NCBI RefSeq assembly: GCF_001612825.1
Contig: NZ_BDBE01000025.1
Location: forward strand, 310,001 to 374,000
Reading direction: 5' to 3'
DNA: 64,000 bases
DNA from: Nocardia caishijiensis NBRC 108228
GTDB taxonomy: Bacteria; Actinomycetota; Actinomycetes; Mycobacteriales; Mycobacteriaceae
Part shown: piece after piece, positions 52,772 to 62,708 of the stretch
How the letters are laid out: each line of letters opens with the position of its first letter
How positions within the stretch are numbered: position 1 is the first letter of the stretch
Notes under the pieces: model-generated
What the model saw: the letters and a program-made list of their open reading frames with translations, nothing else
What the model was told of the DNA's origin: nothing
Databases searched by the model: none
Made by a program: the position numbers and the translations under genes

Positions 52772-54349
52772 ATGTCTACCCTGTCTTTTTCCGATCTCAC
52801 GTTCCACTGGCCCGACGGCACCGTCGTCTTCGACGGGCTCGACGCCACCGTCGGTCCCGGCCAGATCGGTCTCGTCGGTGCCAACGGCGCCGGGAAATCC
52901 ACGCTGCTGCGCCTGGTCGCCGGTGAACTGCGCCCGATGCGCGGATCGATCAGCGTGCCGGGCGACCTCGGGTACCTGCGCCAGGATCTGGGTATGCGCA
53001 CCGGTCAGCGGGTCGACGCCGTGCTCGGCATCGACATGCTGCGAGCGGCGCTGCACCGCATCGAGGACGGCACGGCCGACGCCGCCGACTTCGACACCGT
53101 CGGCAACCACTGGCAGGTGGAGGACGAGGCGATCGCCCTGCTCGGCAAACTCGGGCTCGACTACGTCGCCGGTTCGGTGGCCGACCTCGATCGCACCCTC
53201 GACACCCTCTCCGGCGGGGAAACGGTGCTGCTCGGCCTGGTCGCCGAGCTGCTGCGCGAACCCGACATCCTGCTGCTCGACGAACCGACCAACAATCTCG
53301 ACGCGGTGGCGCGCACGCGCCTCTACACGGTGATCCGCCAGTTCACCGGCACCGTGATCGTGGTCAGCCACGACCGCGAACTGCTCGACCGGATGGACGG
53401 CATCGCCGAACTCCGGGCGCGCGAGATCCGGGTGTTCGGTGGCAATTTCACCGACTACGAGCGCATCGTCGACGCCGAACAACAGGCCGCGCTCGCCGCC
53501 GTCCGCGACGCGCGTAGTGACGTCCGCAAACAGGCACGCGAACTGGAAGCGGCCCGGATCAAGCTCGACCGCCGCAAGCGGTACGGGCAGAAGATGTCCG
53601 ACACCAAGCGCGAACCGAAGATCGTGATGGGCAACCGCAAACGCAGCGCCGAGGTCGCGGCGGGCAAGCTACGCAATTCCCACATCGACAAGCTCGACAC
53701 CGCGCGCGAAACCCTGGACCAGGCCGAGGAATCGGTGCGCGCCGACCGGGAGATCCGCATCGAACTGCCCGGCACCCGGCTGTATCCGGGGCAGGACGTG
53801 CTCGACCTCGAGCAGGTGCGCCTGGCCAACGGACCCGTCGTCGACCTGCGCGTGAGCGGGCCCGAACGGATCGCGCTCACCGGACGCAACGGCGCGGGCA
53901 AGACCACCCTGTTGCGGCACATCGTCGCGACGGGTCCCAAGGTGGCGTGGCGGTTGCTACCCCAGCGACTCGACGTGTTCGACGACACGCGAACGGTTGT
54001 CGAGAACGTGGCCGCCGCCGCGCCGCACGCGTCGGCCGAGCGGATCCGGGGACAACTGGCACGCTTCCTGTTCCGAGGTACCGACGCCGACATCCCGGCC
54101 TCGGCGCTGTCGGGCGGTGAACGTCTGCGGGCGGCACTGGCGACGCTGCTGCTGGCCGAACCGGCGCCCAAGCTCCTGATGCTCGACGAGCCGACCAACA
54201 ATCTCGACCTGCCGAGCCTGGCGCATCTCACCCAGGCCCTGGCAAGCTTCGAGGGTGCCCTGATCGTGGTGAGCCACGATCAGCGTTTCCTCGACGACAT
54301 CGGGGTGACCCGGACCCTCGAACTCACCCCCGACGGGCTGATCGAATAG
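52772..54349 (+). CDS. ABC-F family ATPase
   Basis: The 525-residue protein has two ABC cassettes and no membrane region. Cassette 1 has Walker A GANGAGKST, signature TLSGGE and LLLLDEPTNNLD. Cassette 2 has GRNGAGKTT, ALSGGE and LLMLDEPTNNLD. The charged linker between them (about 240-325, KLDRRKRYGQKMSDTKREPK) is the arm that reaches into the ribosome. ABC-F proteins free stalled ribosomes, and some protect from antibiotics; which subgroup this is cannot be read from the sequence. ATG 52772 follows GAGGTGG. Confidence 0.9.
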   Translation: MSTLSFSDLTFHWPDGTVVFDGLDATVGPGQIGLVGANGAGKSTLLRLVAGELRPMRGSISVPGDLGYLRQDLGMRTGQRVDAVLGIDMLRAALHRIEDGTADAADFDTVGNHWQVEDEAIALLGKLGLDYVAGSVADLDRTLDTLSGGETVLLGLVAELLREPDILLLDEPTNNLDAVARTRLYTVIRQFTGTVIVVSHDRELLDRMDGIAELRAREIRVFGGNFTDYERIVDAEQQAALAAVRDARSDVRKQARELEAARIKLDRRKRYGQKMSDTKREPKIVMGNRKRSAEVAAGKLRNSHIDKLDTARETLDQAEESVRADREIRIELPGTRLYPGQDVLDLEQVRLANGPVVDLRVSGPERIALTGRNGAGKTTLLRHIVATGPKVAWRLLPQRLDVFDDTRTVVENVAAAAPHASAERIRGQLARFLFRGTDADIPASALSGGERLRAALATLLLAEPAPKLLMLDEPTNNLDLPSLAHLTQALASFEGALIVVSHDQRFLDDIGVTRTLELTPDGLIE

Positions 54350-54418
54350 GCGCGGGCATGATCGGGGGCGAGACGAGACCCGGGTCGTTGCCCGGAGCCG
54401 ACGAACAGATGGGGTGAC

Positions 54419-55042
54419 GTGGAGCAGTCCGTTGTGTCGATCGACGTGGTGACGCTGCGATGCTGGGACGAGGACACCGGCGTCCGGGTGGGGATCGCCG
54501 CCAGGGAGTTCGAGCCCTTCACCGGACAGCTGGCACTGCCCGGTGTCCTGCTCGGGCGCGGTGAGCGCCTGGCCGAGGCGGCCCGGCGCGCGGTCCGCGA
54601 CAAGCTCGGGGTGCCCGACACCGCCGTCGTCGCGGTCGGCCAGCTGCGCACCTTCGACGAACCACATCGCGACCCGCGCGGACCGACCCTCGCGATCGCC
54701 ATGTGGGCGGTGGTCGCCGCCCACGAGGGCCCTGCCGAATGGGTCGGCTTCGACGAGATACCCCCGCTGGCCTTCGACCACAACCACATCCTCGAGACCA
54801 CCCGGCCCGCGCTCGCCGCCCTGCTCTGGAAGGACCCGGCGTTCACCCGCGCCCTGACCGGCGCCGAGTTCCCCGCCACCCGCGCCGTCGACCTCACCAC
54901 CGCCCTGCACGGCGCCAGGCCCGACCCCGCCAACCTCAACCGCACCCTCGCCGCCATCCCCGGCCTGCGTCGCACCGGCGAACGCCGCCGCGTCCGGGCC
55001 ACCGGTCGTCCCGCCGTCGTCTGGGCCTTCGACGAGGGCTGA
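54419..55042 (+). CDS. NrtR-like Nudix-domain transcription regulator
   Basis: The 207-residue protein has an N-terminal Nudix fold and a C-terminal winged-helix-like part (about 145-207). The Nudix box LPGVLLGRGERLAEAARRAVRDKLG lacks the catalytic REXXEE glutamates (RAVRDK). This is the arrangement of NrtR, which uses the Nudix domain to sense ADP-ribose and represses NAD genes. NAD biosynthesis genes are not seen nearby. GTG 54419 is the start. Confidence 0.75.
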   Translation: MEQSVVSIDVVTLRCWDEDTGVRVGIAAREFEPFTGQLALPGVLLGRGERLAEAARRAVRDKLGVPDTAVVAVGQLRTFDEPHRDPRGPTLAIAMWAVVAAHEGPAEWVGFDEIPPLAFDHNHILETTRPALAALLWKDPAFTRALTGAEFPATRAVDLTTALHGARPDPANLNRTLAAIPGLRRTGERRRVRATGRPAVVWAFDEG

Positions 55043-55246
55043 TGGGGCCCGTCGTCACCCGCGACGCCGCGGCCGGGGAGAGCGCGGCGGGTGGTCGAGG
55101 CGGTTCGTGTCGCCGCGTCGTACTACCGTCGCGTGTCTGTGACCCCGGGGAACCGAACACCAGGTCGGTGTGGGGACTAAAGTTGGTGGTCCGGGCGGTT
55201 GCGGCAGTCGACTGACATGGTCGAATGCGGCGTGAGAGGTGGTGGC

Positions 55247-57616
55247 ATGACTCGACAACTCGGCGAGGCGAAGGTTGGGCAGGGGTCCACCGGCGCCGCG
55301 CCCGACGGTGGTGCCCAGGGCAAGCCCGAACCCGCGAAACAGTCACCGACCGCCGCGGTGCCGAGTTCGGCGTCCCGGCGCGTGCGCGCCCGGCTGGCCA
55401 GGCGGATGACCGGGCAGCGCGGGATCGCGGCGGTCAAGCCCGTCCTCGAACCGCTCGCCACGGTGCACCGCGAGCTGTACCCGAAGGCCAACCTGGCGCT
55501 GTTGCAGCGCGCCTTCGACGTGGCCGACGAGCGCCACGCCAAGCAGTTCCGCAAGTCGGGCGATCCGTACATCACCCACCCGCTGGCGGTCGCCAACATC
55601 CTCGCCGAACTCGGCATGGACACCACGACCCTGGTCGCGGCCCTGCTGCACGACACCGTCGAGGACACCGGCTACTCGCTCGACCAGCTCAAAGAGGAAT
55701 TCGGCCAGGAGGTCGCCCACCTCGTCGACGGGGTGACCAAGCTCGACAAGGTCAACCTCGGCGCGGCCGCCGAGGCCGAGACCATCCGCAAGATGATCAT
55801 CGCCATGGCCCGCGACCCGCGCGTGCTGGTGATCAAGGTTGCCGACCGGCTGCACAACATGCGGACCATGCGGTTCCTGCCGCCGGAGAAGCAGGCCAAG
55901 AAGGCCAAGGAAACCCTCGAGGTCATCGCGCCGCTGGCGCATCGACTCGGGATGGCCACGGTCAAGTGGGAGCTCGAGGACCTCGCGTTCGCGATCCTGC
56001 ACCCCAAGAAGTACGACGAGATCGTGCGGTTGGTCGCCGACCGCGCGCCGTCGCGCGACACCTATCTGGCGAAGGTGCGCGCCGAGATCGTCAACACGCT
56101 GGCCGCGTCGCGGATCAACGCCGTGGTCGAGGGACGTCCCAAGCACTACTGGTCGATCTACCAGAAGATGATCGTCAAGGGTAAGGACTTCGACGACATC
56201 CACGACCTGGTCGGCATGCGCATCCTGTGCGAGGAGGTCCGCGACTGCTACGCCGCGGTCGGTGTGGTGCACTCGCTGTGGCAGCCGATGGCGGGCCGGT
56301 TCAAGGACTACATCGCCCAGCCGCGCTACGGGGTCTACCAGTCGCTGCATACCACGGTCGTCGGTCCCGACGGCAAGCCACTGGAAGTGCAGATCCGCAC
56401 CCACGACATGCACCGCACCGCCGAGTTCGGCATCGCGGCGCACTGGCGCTACAAGGAGACCAAGGGCAAGCACTCCGGTGACGCCGCCGAGGTCGACGAC
56501 ATGGCCTGGATGCGTCAGCTGCTCGACTGGCAGCGTGAAGCCGCGGACCCGGCCGAGTTCCTCGAATCGCTGCGCTTCGACCTGAAGTCGCCGGAGATCT
56601 TCGTGTTCACCCCCAAGGGCGACGTGATCACGCTGCCGCAGAAGTCGACTCCCGTCGACTTCGCCTACGCGGTGCACACCGAGGTCGGCCACAAGTGCAT
56701 CGGCGCCCGCGTGAACGGCAGGCTCGTCGCACTCGAACGTCAACTGGAGAACGGCGAGGTCGTGGAGGTCTTCACCTCCAAGGCGCAGAACGCCGGACCG
56801 AGCCGGGACTGGCAGAACTTCGTGGTCTCGCCCCGGGCCAAGGCCAAGATTCGCCAGTGGTTTGCCAAAGAGCGGCGCGAGGAGGCACTCGAGAGCGGCA
56901 AGGAGCAGATCTCCAAGGAAGTCCGTCGGGTCGGACTCCCGCTGCAACGGCTGATGAGCGTCGACGCCATGACCGCGGTGGCGCACGAACTGCACTACAC
57001 CGACATCTCCACCCTCTACACCGCCGTCGGCGAACACCAGGTGTCGGCGCACCACGTGGTGCAGCGGCTCATGGCCCAGCTCGGCGGCATCGGCGACGTG
57101 GAGAACGAGCTCGCCGAACGGTCCACACCGTCGACCACGCCCAGCAGGCAGCGGGTCACCGGCGACGCGGGCGTGCTCATCCCCGGCGCCCCCGGCACCG
57201 TCGCCAAGCTCGCCAAATGCTGCACGCCCGTACCAGGTGACGAGATCATGGGCTTCGTGACCCGTGGTGGCGCGGTGAGCGTGCACCGCACCGACTGCAC
57301 CAACGCGGGCTCGCTGCAATCGCAGTCCGAACGGATCATCGACGTGGAATGGGCGCCGTCGCCGTCGTCGGTGTTCCTCGTGGCCATCCAGATCGAGGCG
57401 CTGGACCGCACGCGGCTGCTCTCCGACGTCACCAAAGTGCTCGCCGACGAGAAGGTCAACATCCTGTCGGCCTCGGTGGCCACCCATGGCGACCGGGTGG
57501 CGATCAGCAAATTCACCTTCGAGATGGGCGACCCGAAGCATCTGGGTCACCTGCTCAACGTGGTGCGCAATGTGGAAGGCGTGTACGACGTCTACCGCGT
57601 GACCTCGGCAGCTTGA
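55247..57616 (+). CDS. relA: Bifunctional (p)ppGpp synthetase/hydrolase Rel
   Basis: The 789-residue enzyme makes and destroys the stringent-response alarmone. Domain order is an HD hydrolase (about 100-250, with [11 protein letters not shown]), a synthetase (about 290-405, [21 protein letters not shown]), a TGS (about 450-510, [13 protein letters not shown]), and a C-terminal ACT (about 700-789). ATG 55247 follows GAGGTGG; a GTG upstream would add 16 residues. A strong terminator follows. Confidence 0.96.
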   Translation: MTRQLGEAKVGQGSTGAAPDGGAQGKPEPAKQSPTAAVPSSASRRVRARLARRMTGQRGIAAVKPVLEPLATVHRELYPKANLALLQRAFDVADERHAKQFRKSGDPYITHPLAVANILAELGMDTTTLVAALLHDTVEDTGYSLDQLKEEFGQEVAHLVDGVTKLDKVNLGAAAEAETIRKMIIAMARDPRVLVIKVADRLHNMRTMRFLPPEKQAKKAKETLEVIAPLAHRLGMATVKWELEDLAFAILHPKKYDEIVRLVADRAPSRDTYLAKVRAEIVNTLAASRINAVVEGRPKHYWSIYQKMIVKGKDFDDIHDLVGMRILCEEVRDCYAAVGVVHSLWQPMAGRFKDYIAQPRYGVYQSLHTTVVGPDGKPLEVQIRTHDMHRTAEFGIAAHWRYKETKGKHSGDAAEVDDMAWMRQLLDWQREAADPAEFLESLRFDLKSPEIFVFTPKGDVITLPQKSTPVDFAYAVHTEVGHKCIGARVNGRLVALERQLENGEVVEVFTSKAQNAGPSRDWQNFVVSPRAKAKIRQWFAKERREEALESGKEQISKEVRRVGLPLQRLMSVDAMTAVAHELHYTDISTLYTAVGEHQVSAHHVVQRLMAQLGGIGDVENELAERSTPSTTPSRQRVTGDAGVLIPGAPGTVAKLAKCCTPVPGDEIMGFVTRGGAVSVHRTDCTNAGSLQSQSERIIDVEWAPSPSSVFLVAIQIEALDRTRLLSDVTKVLADEKVNILSASVATHGDRVAISKFTFEMGDPKHLGHLLNVVRNVEGVYDVYRVTSAA

Positions 57617-57625
57617 CCGCCTCCC

Positions 57626-57661
57626 CGGCCCGGGCGCATGCGAATCGCAGCGCCCGGGCCG
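57626..57661. terminator. Terminator after rel
   Basis: CGGCCCGGGCGC and GCGCCCGGGCCG form a perfect 12-bp stem. The 12-nt loop contains a second 5-bp hairpin (TGCGAATCGCA). It starts nine bases after the rel stop codon. Confidence 0.75.
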
Positions 57662-57825
57662 TTCACTGTGCACGCTTCGCTCCGAGTGATCGCCGGAAAG
57701 TTGCTGGCGGGAAAGGGTTTGCTGGGGGCAGCGGAAGGGCCGGTTAGGGCAGGGGTTGGGATACCCGGAATCTGTTACGGTTTACTGCGTTTCAACGTTC
57801 CACTGGTCAGCCGAAACGGACTGTG

Positions 57826-59469
57826 ATGCGGATCGATATGGCTCGGTGCACGACACGACTCACGGTGACGATGATCGCGATCACCGTCGCCTCGGCGTCG
57901 GTGTCGGCGGGGGTGGCCGCCGCGGAAGAGGCCACCCCCGTCGCACCGTCGACCCGTGTGGTCATCGATGCCTGTCCTGCGTTGTACGCCTTGGGAATTC
58001 AGGGCACGGGGGAGTCCTCGCCCGACGCCGCGCCGAGCACCGACACCGGCATGTTGAGCACCGTCTTCCGGCCGTTGCTCGCCGCGGCCGCCGAACCGGG
58101 GCTCGTCGATCGCGCCTACGTCCCCTACGAGGCGGGTTTCGGCGGGGCCGTCCCCGGCGGGGTGGTGCCCTACACCGAATCGGTCGACGGCGGGCTCGAG
58201 CGCCTGCGGTCGATGGCCACCCAGGTAGCTCAGCGGTGCCCGGACTCGCGCATCGCCGTGGTGGGGTACTCGCAAGGCGCTCACGTGGCTTCGCTGTTCG
58301 CCCAGGAGGTCGGTGCGGGCACCGGTGTGCTGCCCGCCGACAAGGTCGCCGCCGTCGCGCTGTTCGCCGACCCGACCCGAGGTGAGAACGCGCCGCTGTT
58401 CCCCGGCGCGCCCGACCGCGACACCCCACTCGCCGCGCCCGGCACCGATGGCACCGCCGTCGCCGACCTCGGCCAGGTGCGACAGGCCCCCGCGCCCGGC
58501 GGCGGACTCGGCTCCCGCTACGACCAGGCGGGCGACTACGGCAAACTCACCGGCCGCGTCGCAAGTTTCTGCGCCACAGGCGATCTCGCCTGCGACGCAC
58601 CACAGAACGCGCCACTGATGCGCGCGGTGACCAATCTGGTGAGCCAGGCCGAACTGTCCGGCGGCGACCCCATCGGTTCGCTGGTCTCCATCGCCCAGGC
58701 GCTCGCCTTCACCTCGATCAAGACCGCGACGGCCGTGGTCGAGCAGGACATCACCGGCAGTACGCTCGCCGATCTGTCGCTCGCGCCGAAGAAATCGATC
58801 TCCCAGCGCCTCGCCGACGCCGCCGACCCACGCAGCACGCTCGACGTGAACGCGGCGTTCCGGGCGCTGCTGAAGGTCGGGATGATCGGCCTCAACTCCG
58901 TCGCGACCGTGGTGAAGACCGTGCTCACGCCCGCGAGCATCGCCGAATTGGCCACCGCGGCGCTGTCGAATCCGCTGGCCGGGCTCACCCTGCTCGGCAC
59001 GAAGCTCGTCGGCGCCGTCGCCCAACTGATCCCGCCGACCACCGGCGTGCGCCTGGTGAACGAGGCCTTCACCGCGGTGGCCCAGAACATCACCGACAAT
59101 CGGGAACTCCTCGACGTGACCACCTGGGTGCGGTACTGGGATTCCATGCAGCGCCACGTCGCGTACTCGCAGATCGGTGTCGGCGCCGAGGGTGCGACGC
59201 CGACCCGGTACGTGGCCGACTGGTTCGCCGCGATCGCCCGCGACGCGGCGGCGACCTCCGGGCGCGGCGCGACACCGCTCGGCGGGCCCGACACGCCCGA
59301 CCCCGGCATCTTCACCAGCCGAACCGGCGAGCCTACGACATCGAAACCCGGTAATGGGGGACAATTTCCGTTCGGGACAGGAGCCGATGGCGCCTCATCC
59401 GGCGGCGCGACGACTCCGCCTGCCGCGACACCCGAACCATCACCTACCAGCCTGTTCTCAGTGAACTGA
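57826..59469 (+). CDS. Second secreted cutinase-like serine hydrolase with large insert
   Basis: The 547-residue protein has a signal peptide (about 1-33). Motifs are RAYVPYEAGF near 97, the elbow VGYSQGAHVAS with Ser149, the disulfide/Asp loop CATGDLAC with Asp253, and a late MQRHVAYSQIG with the probable catalytic His444. About 190 helical residues separate Asp from His, as in the paralogue at 8153-9523. The last 70 residues are a Pro/Thr/Gly-rich, probably disordered tail. It lies directly upstream of the secretion-like operon in the same direction. Several starts are possible (GTG 57823, ATG 57826, ATG 57838). Confidence 0.8.
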   Translation: MRIDMARCTTRLTVTMIAITVASASVSAGVAAAEEATPVAPSTRVVIDACPALYALGIQGTGESSPDAAPSTDTGMLSTVFRPLLAAAAEPGLVDRAYVPYEAGFGGAVPGGVVPYTESVDGGLERLRSMATQVAQRCPDSRIAVVGYSQGAHVASLFAQEVGAGTGVLPADKVAAVALFADPTRGENAPLFPGAPDRDTPLAAPGTDGTAVADLGQVRQAPAPGGGLGSRYDQAGDYGKLTGRVASFCATGDLACDAPQNAPLMRAVTNLVSQAELSGGDPIGSLVSIAQALAFTSIKTATAVVEQDITGSTLADLSLAPKKSISQRLADAADPRSTLDVNAAFRALLKVGMIGLNSVATVVKTVLTPASIAELATAALSNPLAGLTLLGTKLVGAVAQLIPPTTGVRLVNEAFTAVAQNITDNRELLDVTTWVRYWDSMQRHVAYSQIGVGAEGATPTRYVADWFAAIARDAAATSGRGATPLGGPDTPDPGIFTSRTGEPTTSKPGNGGQFPFGTGADGASSGGATTPPAATPEPSPTSLFSVN

Positions 59470-59523
59470 GTACCGAGAGGTATCGATGCGAATCCATGTG
59501 CCCGGCGTAGCGGAAAGGGGGGA

Positions 59524-60810
59524 ATGTTGAAGTCGTACAACGAACTGTCGCGCTGGTATTCGGCGCTGGAGCCGGAAACCGACACGGCCGACCCTGCGCG
59601 CCAGGACACCACCGACCAGGTGGCGGCCGACGACGAGGCCCCCGCCCGATATTCGCAGCGCCCCGAGCGCGCCCCGACGGCAGAGCCACCGGCCGACCCC
59701 GTCGCGCGCCCCGGGCAGTCCTGGACCAAGCCGGACCCCGACGTCGTCGAAACCTCCGCCGAGGACTTCGTCGACCGTGATTTCACCAAGCCGGAACAGA
59801 CCCCCGGGTCTTTCGACCCGGTGCCGTGCTCGGCGGAGCAGGAGCCGACCCCGCGCACCGAGGACCCGCGGTGGGAACCGGATCCCGTACCGGTCGCCGG
59901 ATTCCCGACGCGCGAGCGCGACTCGTTCGCGGTCGCCGACCGGGAGCGGACCCATGGCACCGACGACGACGCCGAATCGGGCGCGAACGAAGAGACACCC
60001 CGCGACGAGACGGAGATCGACTACTACGCGGTCGAGCAGGAACCGGCGCCGATCATGGAGGCACGGCCCTACGTGCCGGAACCCGTGCCGCTGGCCGAAC
60101 ACGCCGCGCGGCGCAGCGAATTCACCGGCGGCTGGGCGGACTGGGTGGATCACGCGCCCGGACCCGAGGACGACTACGACGCCGAACTCGTCCAGTTCCC
60201 CTGGGCCGACCCCGCCGACGACTACGACGAAGCGCACGTGCTCGAACCCTCCGGTGCCCTGCGGGAACGCCGGACCAGGCAGCGCAACCGCTCCTGGGTC
60301 GTGCTCGCGATCGCCGTGCTGGTCCTGGTGGTCGCCGCGACCGGTGTGATGTTCCTGTTGTTCGGCCGCGGCAATACCCATGCCGCCCAACCGGCCACCC
60401 CGCTGCACTTCACGGCGGGCAACCTCACCGCCGACACCGTGGGCGCCTGCCCGACCGAACGCACCGAACTCGTGGTGCGCAGCGCGGAGGCGGGCGGTAC
60501 CGGATCGGGCCCCGACGCGGTGCTGGCCTTCCAGTACGCCTACTACGTGACGCGATCCGGGACGGCGGCGCGCGCGGTGGTCACCCCCGACGCCGAGGTG
60601 TCCTCGGCCGCGGTGATCCAGCGCGGCATCGATTCCATCCCGGTCGGCACCACGCACTGCGTGCGGATCACCACCGTCGCTCCCGACCGGTACACCGTTG
60701 AGGTCACCGAATTCCGGCCCGCGGGGGCGCCGGCCACCTACACCAAGCAGTTGGTGCGAACGACGCGCGTCGGCGATCGCACGCTCATCGCGGGCATCGC
60801 GGCAGGGTAA
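59524..60810 (+). CDS. Single-pass membrane protein with acidic cytoplasmic tail
   Basis: The 428-residue protein has a long Asp/Glu/Pro-rich disordered N-terminal part (1-250) and a basic RERRTRQRNR stop-transfer sequence. One membrane helix (about 257-280) is followed by an extracytoplasmic domain of about 135 residues. That domain has two cysteines (VGACPTERTEL and TTHCVRI). The layout of tail, helix and compact outer domain resembles VirB8-like or other secretion-scaffold proteins, but no sequence match is recognised. It leads a tightly packed run of genes through the right edge. Confidence 0.7.
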   Translation: MLKSYNELSRWYSALEPETDTADPARQDTTDQVAADDEAPARYSQRPERAPTAEPPADPVARPGQSWTKPDPDVVETSAEDFVDRDFTKPEQTPGSFDPVPCSAEQEPTPRTEDPRWEPDPVPVAGFPTRERDSFAVADRERTHGTDDDAESGANEETPRDETEIDYYAVEQEPAPIMEARPYVPEPVPLAEHAARRSEFTGGWADWVDHAPGPEDDYDAELVQFPWADPADDYDEAHVLEPSGALRERRTRQRNRSWVVLAIAVLVLVVAATGVMFLLFGRGNTHAAQPATPLHFTAGNLTADTVGACPTERTELVVRSAEAGGTGSGPDAVLAFQYAYYVTRSGTAARAVVTPDAEVSSAAVIQRGIDSIPVGTTHCVRITTVAPDRYTVEVTEFRPAGAPATYTKQLVRTTRVGDRTLIAGIAAG

Positions 60811-60821
60811 GGAGCAAGGCG

Positions 60822-61673
60822 ATGACAGACGACTGGAGCCGATGGCTCGACGAGGCCCCCGAGGGGGACCCGTCGGACGACCTCGCGCGTGATCCGGCTC
60901 CGGTGGTGCGGTTGCGACGCCGAGGTGGGCGCTCCGGCGGTGCGCGCAGGCCGATCCTCGTCGTCGGCGGCTGCGGCGGCGCGGGCACAACGACCACCAC
61001 TCTCGGCCTGGCGGCCGCCTCGGCGATCGACGGCGCGACGACCGTCGCCGTCGACGCCACCGCCGCGGGCAGCGACCTCGCCCTGCGCGGCGCCGACAAA
61101 CATCTGCACCCGGTGAACCTGCAGTCGTGGGTCTACGGGCGCGGCGACGACGAACCGGCACCGATCGAGGACTGCCTGTCGCGCTCCACCTCCGGGTTCG
61201 GGCTGCTGTGGCGCGACGCGACCCCGCTGCGACGTCGCGCGACATATCTCACTGTCGCCAGGGCTTTGGACGCCGGTGGCTACACGGCGATCTACGACGG
61301 CGGCAACCCGATTGCCGGACGGCAACTGCGTCCCCTGCTCGACGACGCCGATATCGCGCTGGTGCTGACGATTCCGGCCCGGGTCGACGCCGCCAACCGG
61401 CTGCGGGTGACGCTGGAATGGCTCGACGACCACTACGGTGACGACGGCGCTGGAGTCGTCGCCGATACCACCATCGTTGTCTCCCATCAGTATTCGCAGG
61501 ACGATTCGCGCGTTGCGGAGCATTTGCGCGAACACCTGTCCGGCTGGGTACGTGAGGTCGTCGAGATCCCCTACGACCCGCATCTGGCGCGTGGCGAACT
61601 GGTCAGGCACAGCGAGCTGGCCGAGGCGACGCGTGCGGCATATGGGAGCTTGCTCGCGGGGGTGGCATCATGA
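60822..61673 (+). CDS. MinD/ParA-like P-loop protein lacking the Walker lysine
   Basis: The 283-residue protein has the ParA/MinD/CpaE fold pattern. PILVVGGCGGAGTTTTTLGLA lies near residue 44, then TTVAVDATAAGSDLALRG (switch-like strand), YTAIYDGGNP, and ADIALVLTIPARVDAANRLR. In place of KGGxGKT the loop reads GGCGGAGTT, with no lysine at either position. ATP binding without hydrolysis, or loss of nucleotide use, is possible. It overlaps the next gene by four bases (ATGA). CpaE- and EspI-like proteins of this kind position secretion and pilus machines. Confidence 0.8.
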   Translation: MTDDWSRWLDEAPEGDPSDDLARDPAPVVRLRRRGGRSGGARRPILVVGGCGGAGTTTTTLGLAAASAIDGATTVAVDATAAGSDLALRGADKHLHPVNLQSWVYGRGDDEPAPIEDCLSRSTSGFGLLWRDATPLRRRATYLTVARALDAGGYTAIYDGGNPIAGRQLRPLLDDADIALVLTIPARVDAANRLRVTLEWLDDHYGDDGAGVVADTTIVVSHQYSQDDSRVAEHLREHLSGWVREVVEIPYDPHLARGELVRHSELAEATRAAYGSLLAGVAS

Positions 61674-62320
61674 CGGCAGCTATGAATCTTCGTCGTCGTC
61701 GTGAACCGGATGCGCCCGCCGGTGTCGTCGCGCCGCCTGAATCGTTGCGCGCCAAGATCTGGGAGCGCCCGGTCCCCGGGGTGGGACGGGCGCCGCTGGT
61801 CTGGTTGCTCGGCGTGCACGGCGGGGCAGGCGCCACCACGCTGGCCCATGTCTTCGCTCCCGCCGCGGACGCCCGTGGCCGCTGGCCGGGTGTCTTCGAT
61901 CGGGAATCGCCCTACGTGGTGCTCGTCGCGCGCGAGACCATCTCGGGGCTCACCCGTGCCCACGATCTGCTGCGCCAGCATCACGCGGGGCTGGCCGGAC
62001 CGTCGCTGGTGCTCGGCCTGATCACCGTCGCCGCCCGGCCCGGCCGGATGCCCGCCGAGATCCGCCGCTATCGCGACGTGGTCGGGTCGCTGGCCGGGCA
62101 CGTCTGGCAGGTGCCGTGGATCGAGGAGTGGACCCTCGTGGAATCCGAGGCGCTGCCGGTGTGGTCCCCGGGTGAGGTGGTGGTGGCGCGCAAACGCAGG
62201 CCCGACCCGCTCGCGGAGGTCCCGATCGAGATCAACGAGCTCGGAACCGACCTGGTCGCCGCGATCAGGACGAGTCTCGGGTCGCCGATCTCGTCGGCGG
62301 CGCAGCGAGGTCGATCATGA
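61670..62320 (+). CDS. Second P-loop-like protein of the operon (DUF6668-type)
   Basis: The 216-residue protein has VWLLGVHGGAGATTLAHVF near residue 43. This is again a P-loop shape with GGAGAT where GxGK[ST] is expected. Later strands (VVLVARETISGLTRAHDLL, LVLGLITVAARPGRMP) fit a compact NTPase-like fold. It resembles small proteins annotated DUF6668 that accompany actinobacterial secretion-like ATPases. It starts inside the previous gene's stop. Confidence 0.7.
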   Translation: MTAAMNLRRRREPDAPAGVVAPPESLRAKIWERPVPGVGRAPLVWLLGVHGGAGATTLAHVFAPAADARGRWPGVFDRESPYVVLVARETISGLTRAHDLLRQHHAGLAGPSLVLGLITVAARPGRMPAEIRRYRDVVGSLAGHVWQVPWIEEWTLVESEALPVWSPGEVVVARKRRPDPLAEVPIEINELGTDLVAAIRTSLGSPISSAAQRGRS

Positions 62321-62414
62321 CGGCCGGGCGCGTCGGCCGTCTGTGGTGTACAAACGTGTGTCGGCGTCGAAGTGTTTGTGGCACAACACCTTTACAGTGG
62401 GAGAAAGGCACCCG

Positions 62415-62708
62415 ATGAGCATGCTCCTCCTCGCCGTGCAGGACACGTACGGCACCGTGCTTGCCCAGGTCGGTAACCCGACCCCGGAAGCTCCTCCCGG
62501 CTCGGAGAAAATCCTGCAGCTGGTGCGCTACCTCACCTGGTTCGTGCTGCTGTCGGGTATCTGCGGCATCACCTACGCGGGCGGCAAGTTCGCGTGGGAG
62601 CGCTGGACCGGCGGCGGCCTCGAGTCGCCGAAGATGGTCGCGGGCGCGATGATCGGCGGCGTCGTCGCCACCAGCGCGGGCACGATCATGAATGCGGTCA
62701 TCGGTTAG
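62415..62708 (+). CDS. Small two-helix membrane protein (VirB2-like layout)
   Basis: The 97-residue protein has two hydrophobic helices (about 38-56 and 72-94) with a short WERWTGGGLESPK loop. A short N-terminal part ends in AQ-VGNP, possibly cleaved. Size and layout match type IV secretion pilin-type subunits (VirB2/TrbC), but no sequence identity is claimed. ATG 62415 follows GAGAAAGG. Its stop overlaps the next start. Confidence 0.65.
   Translation: MSMLLLAVQDTYGTVLAQVGNPTPEAPPGSEKILQLVRYLTWFVLLSGICGITYAGGKFAWERWTGGGLESPKMVAGAMIGGVVATSAGTIMNAVIG

Noticed and set aside
55343-57673. 776-codon minus-strand open frame opposite rel
   Set aside because: Shadow frame; rel is certain on the plus strand.
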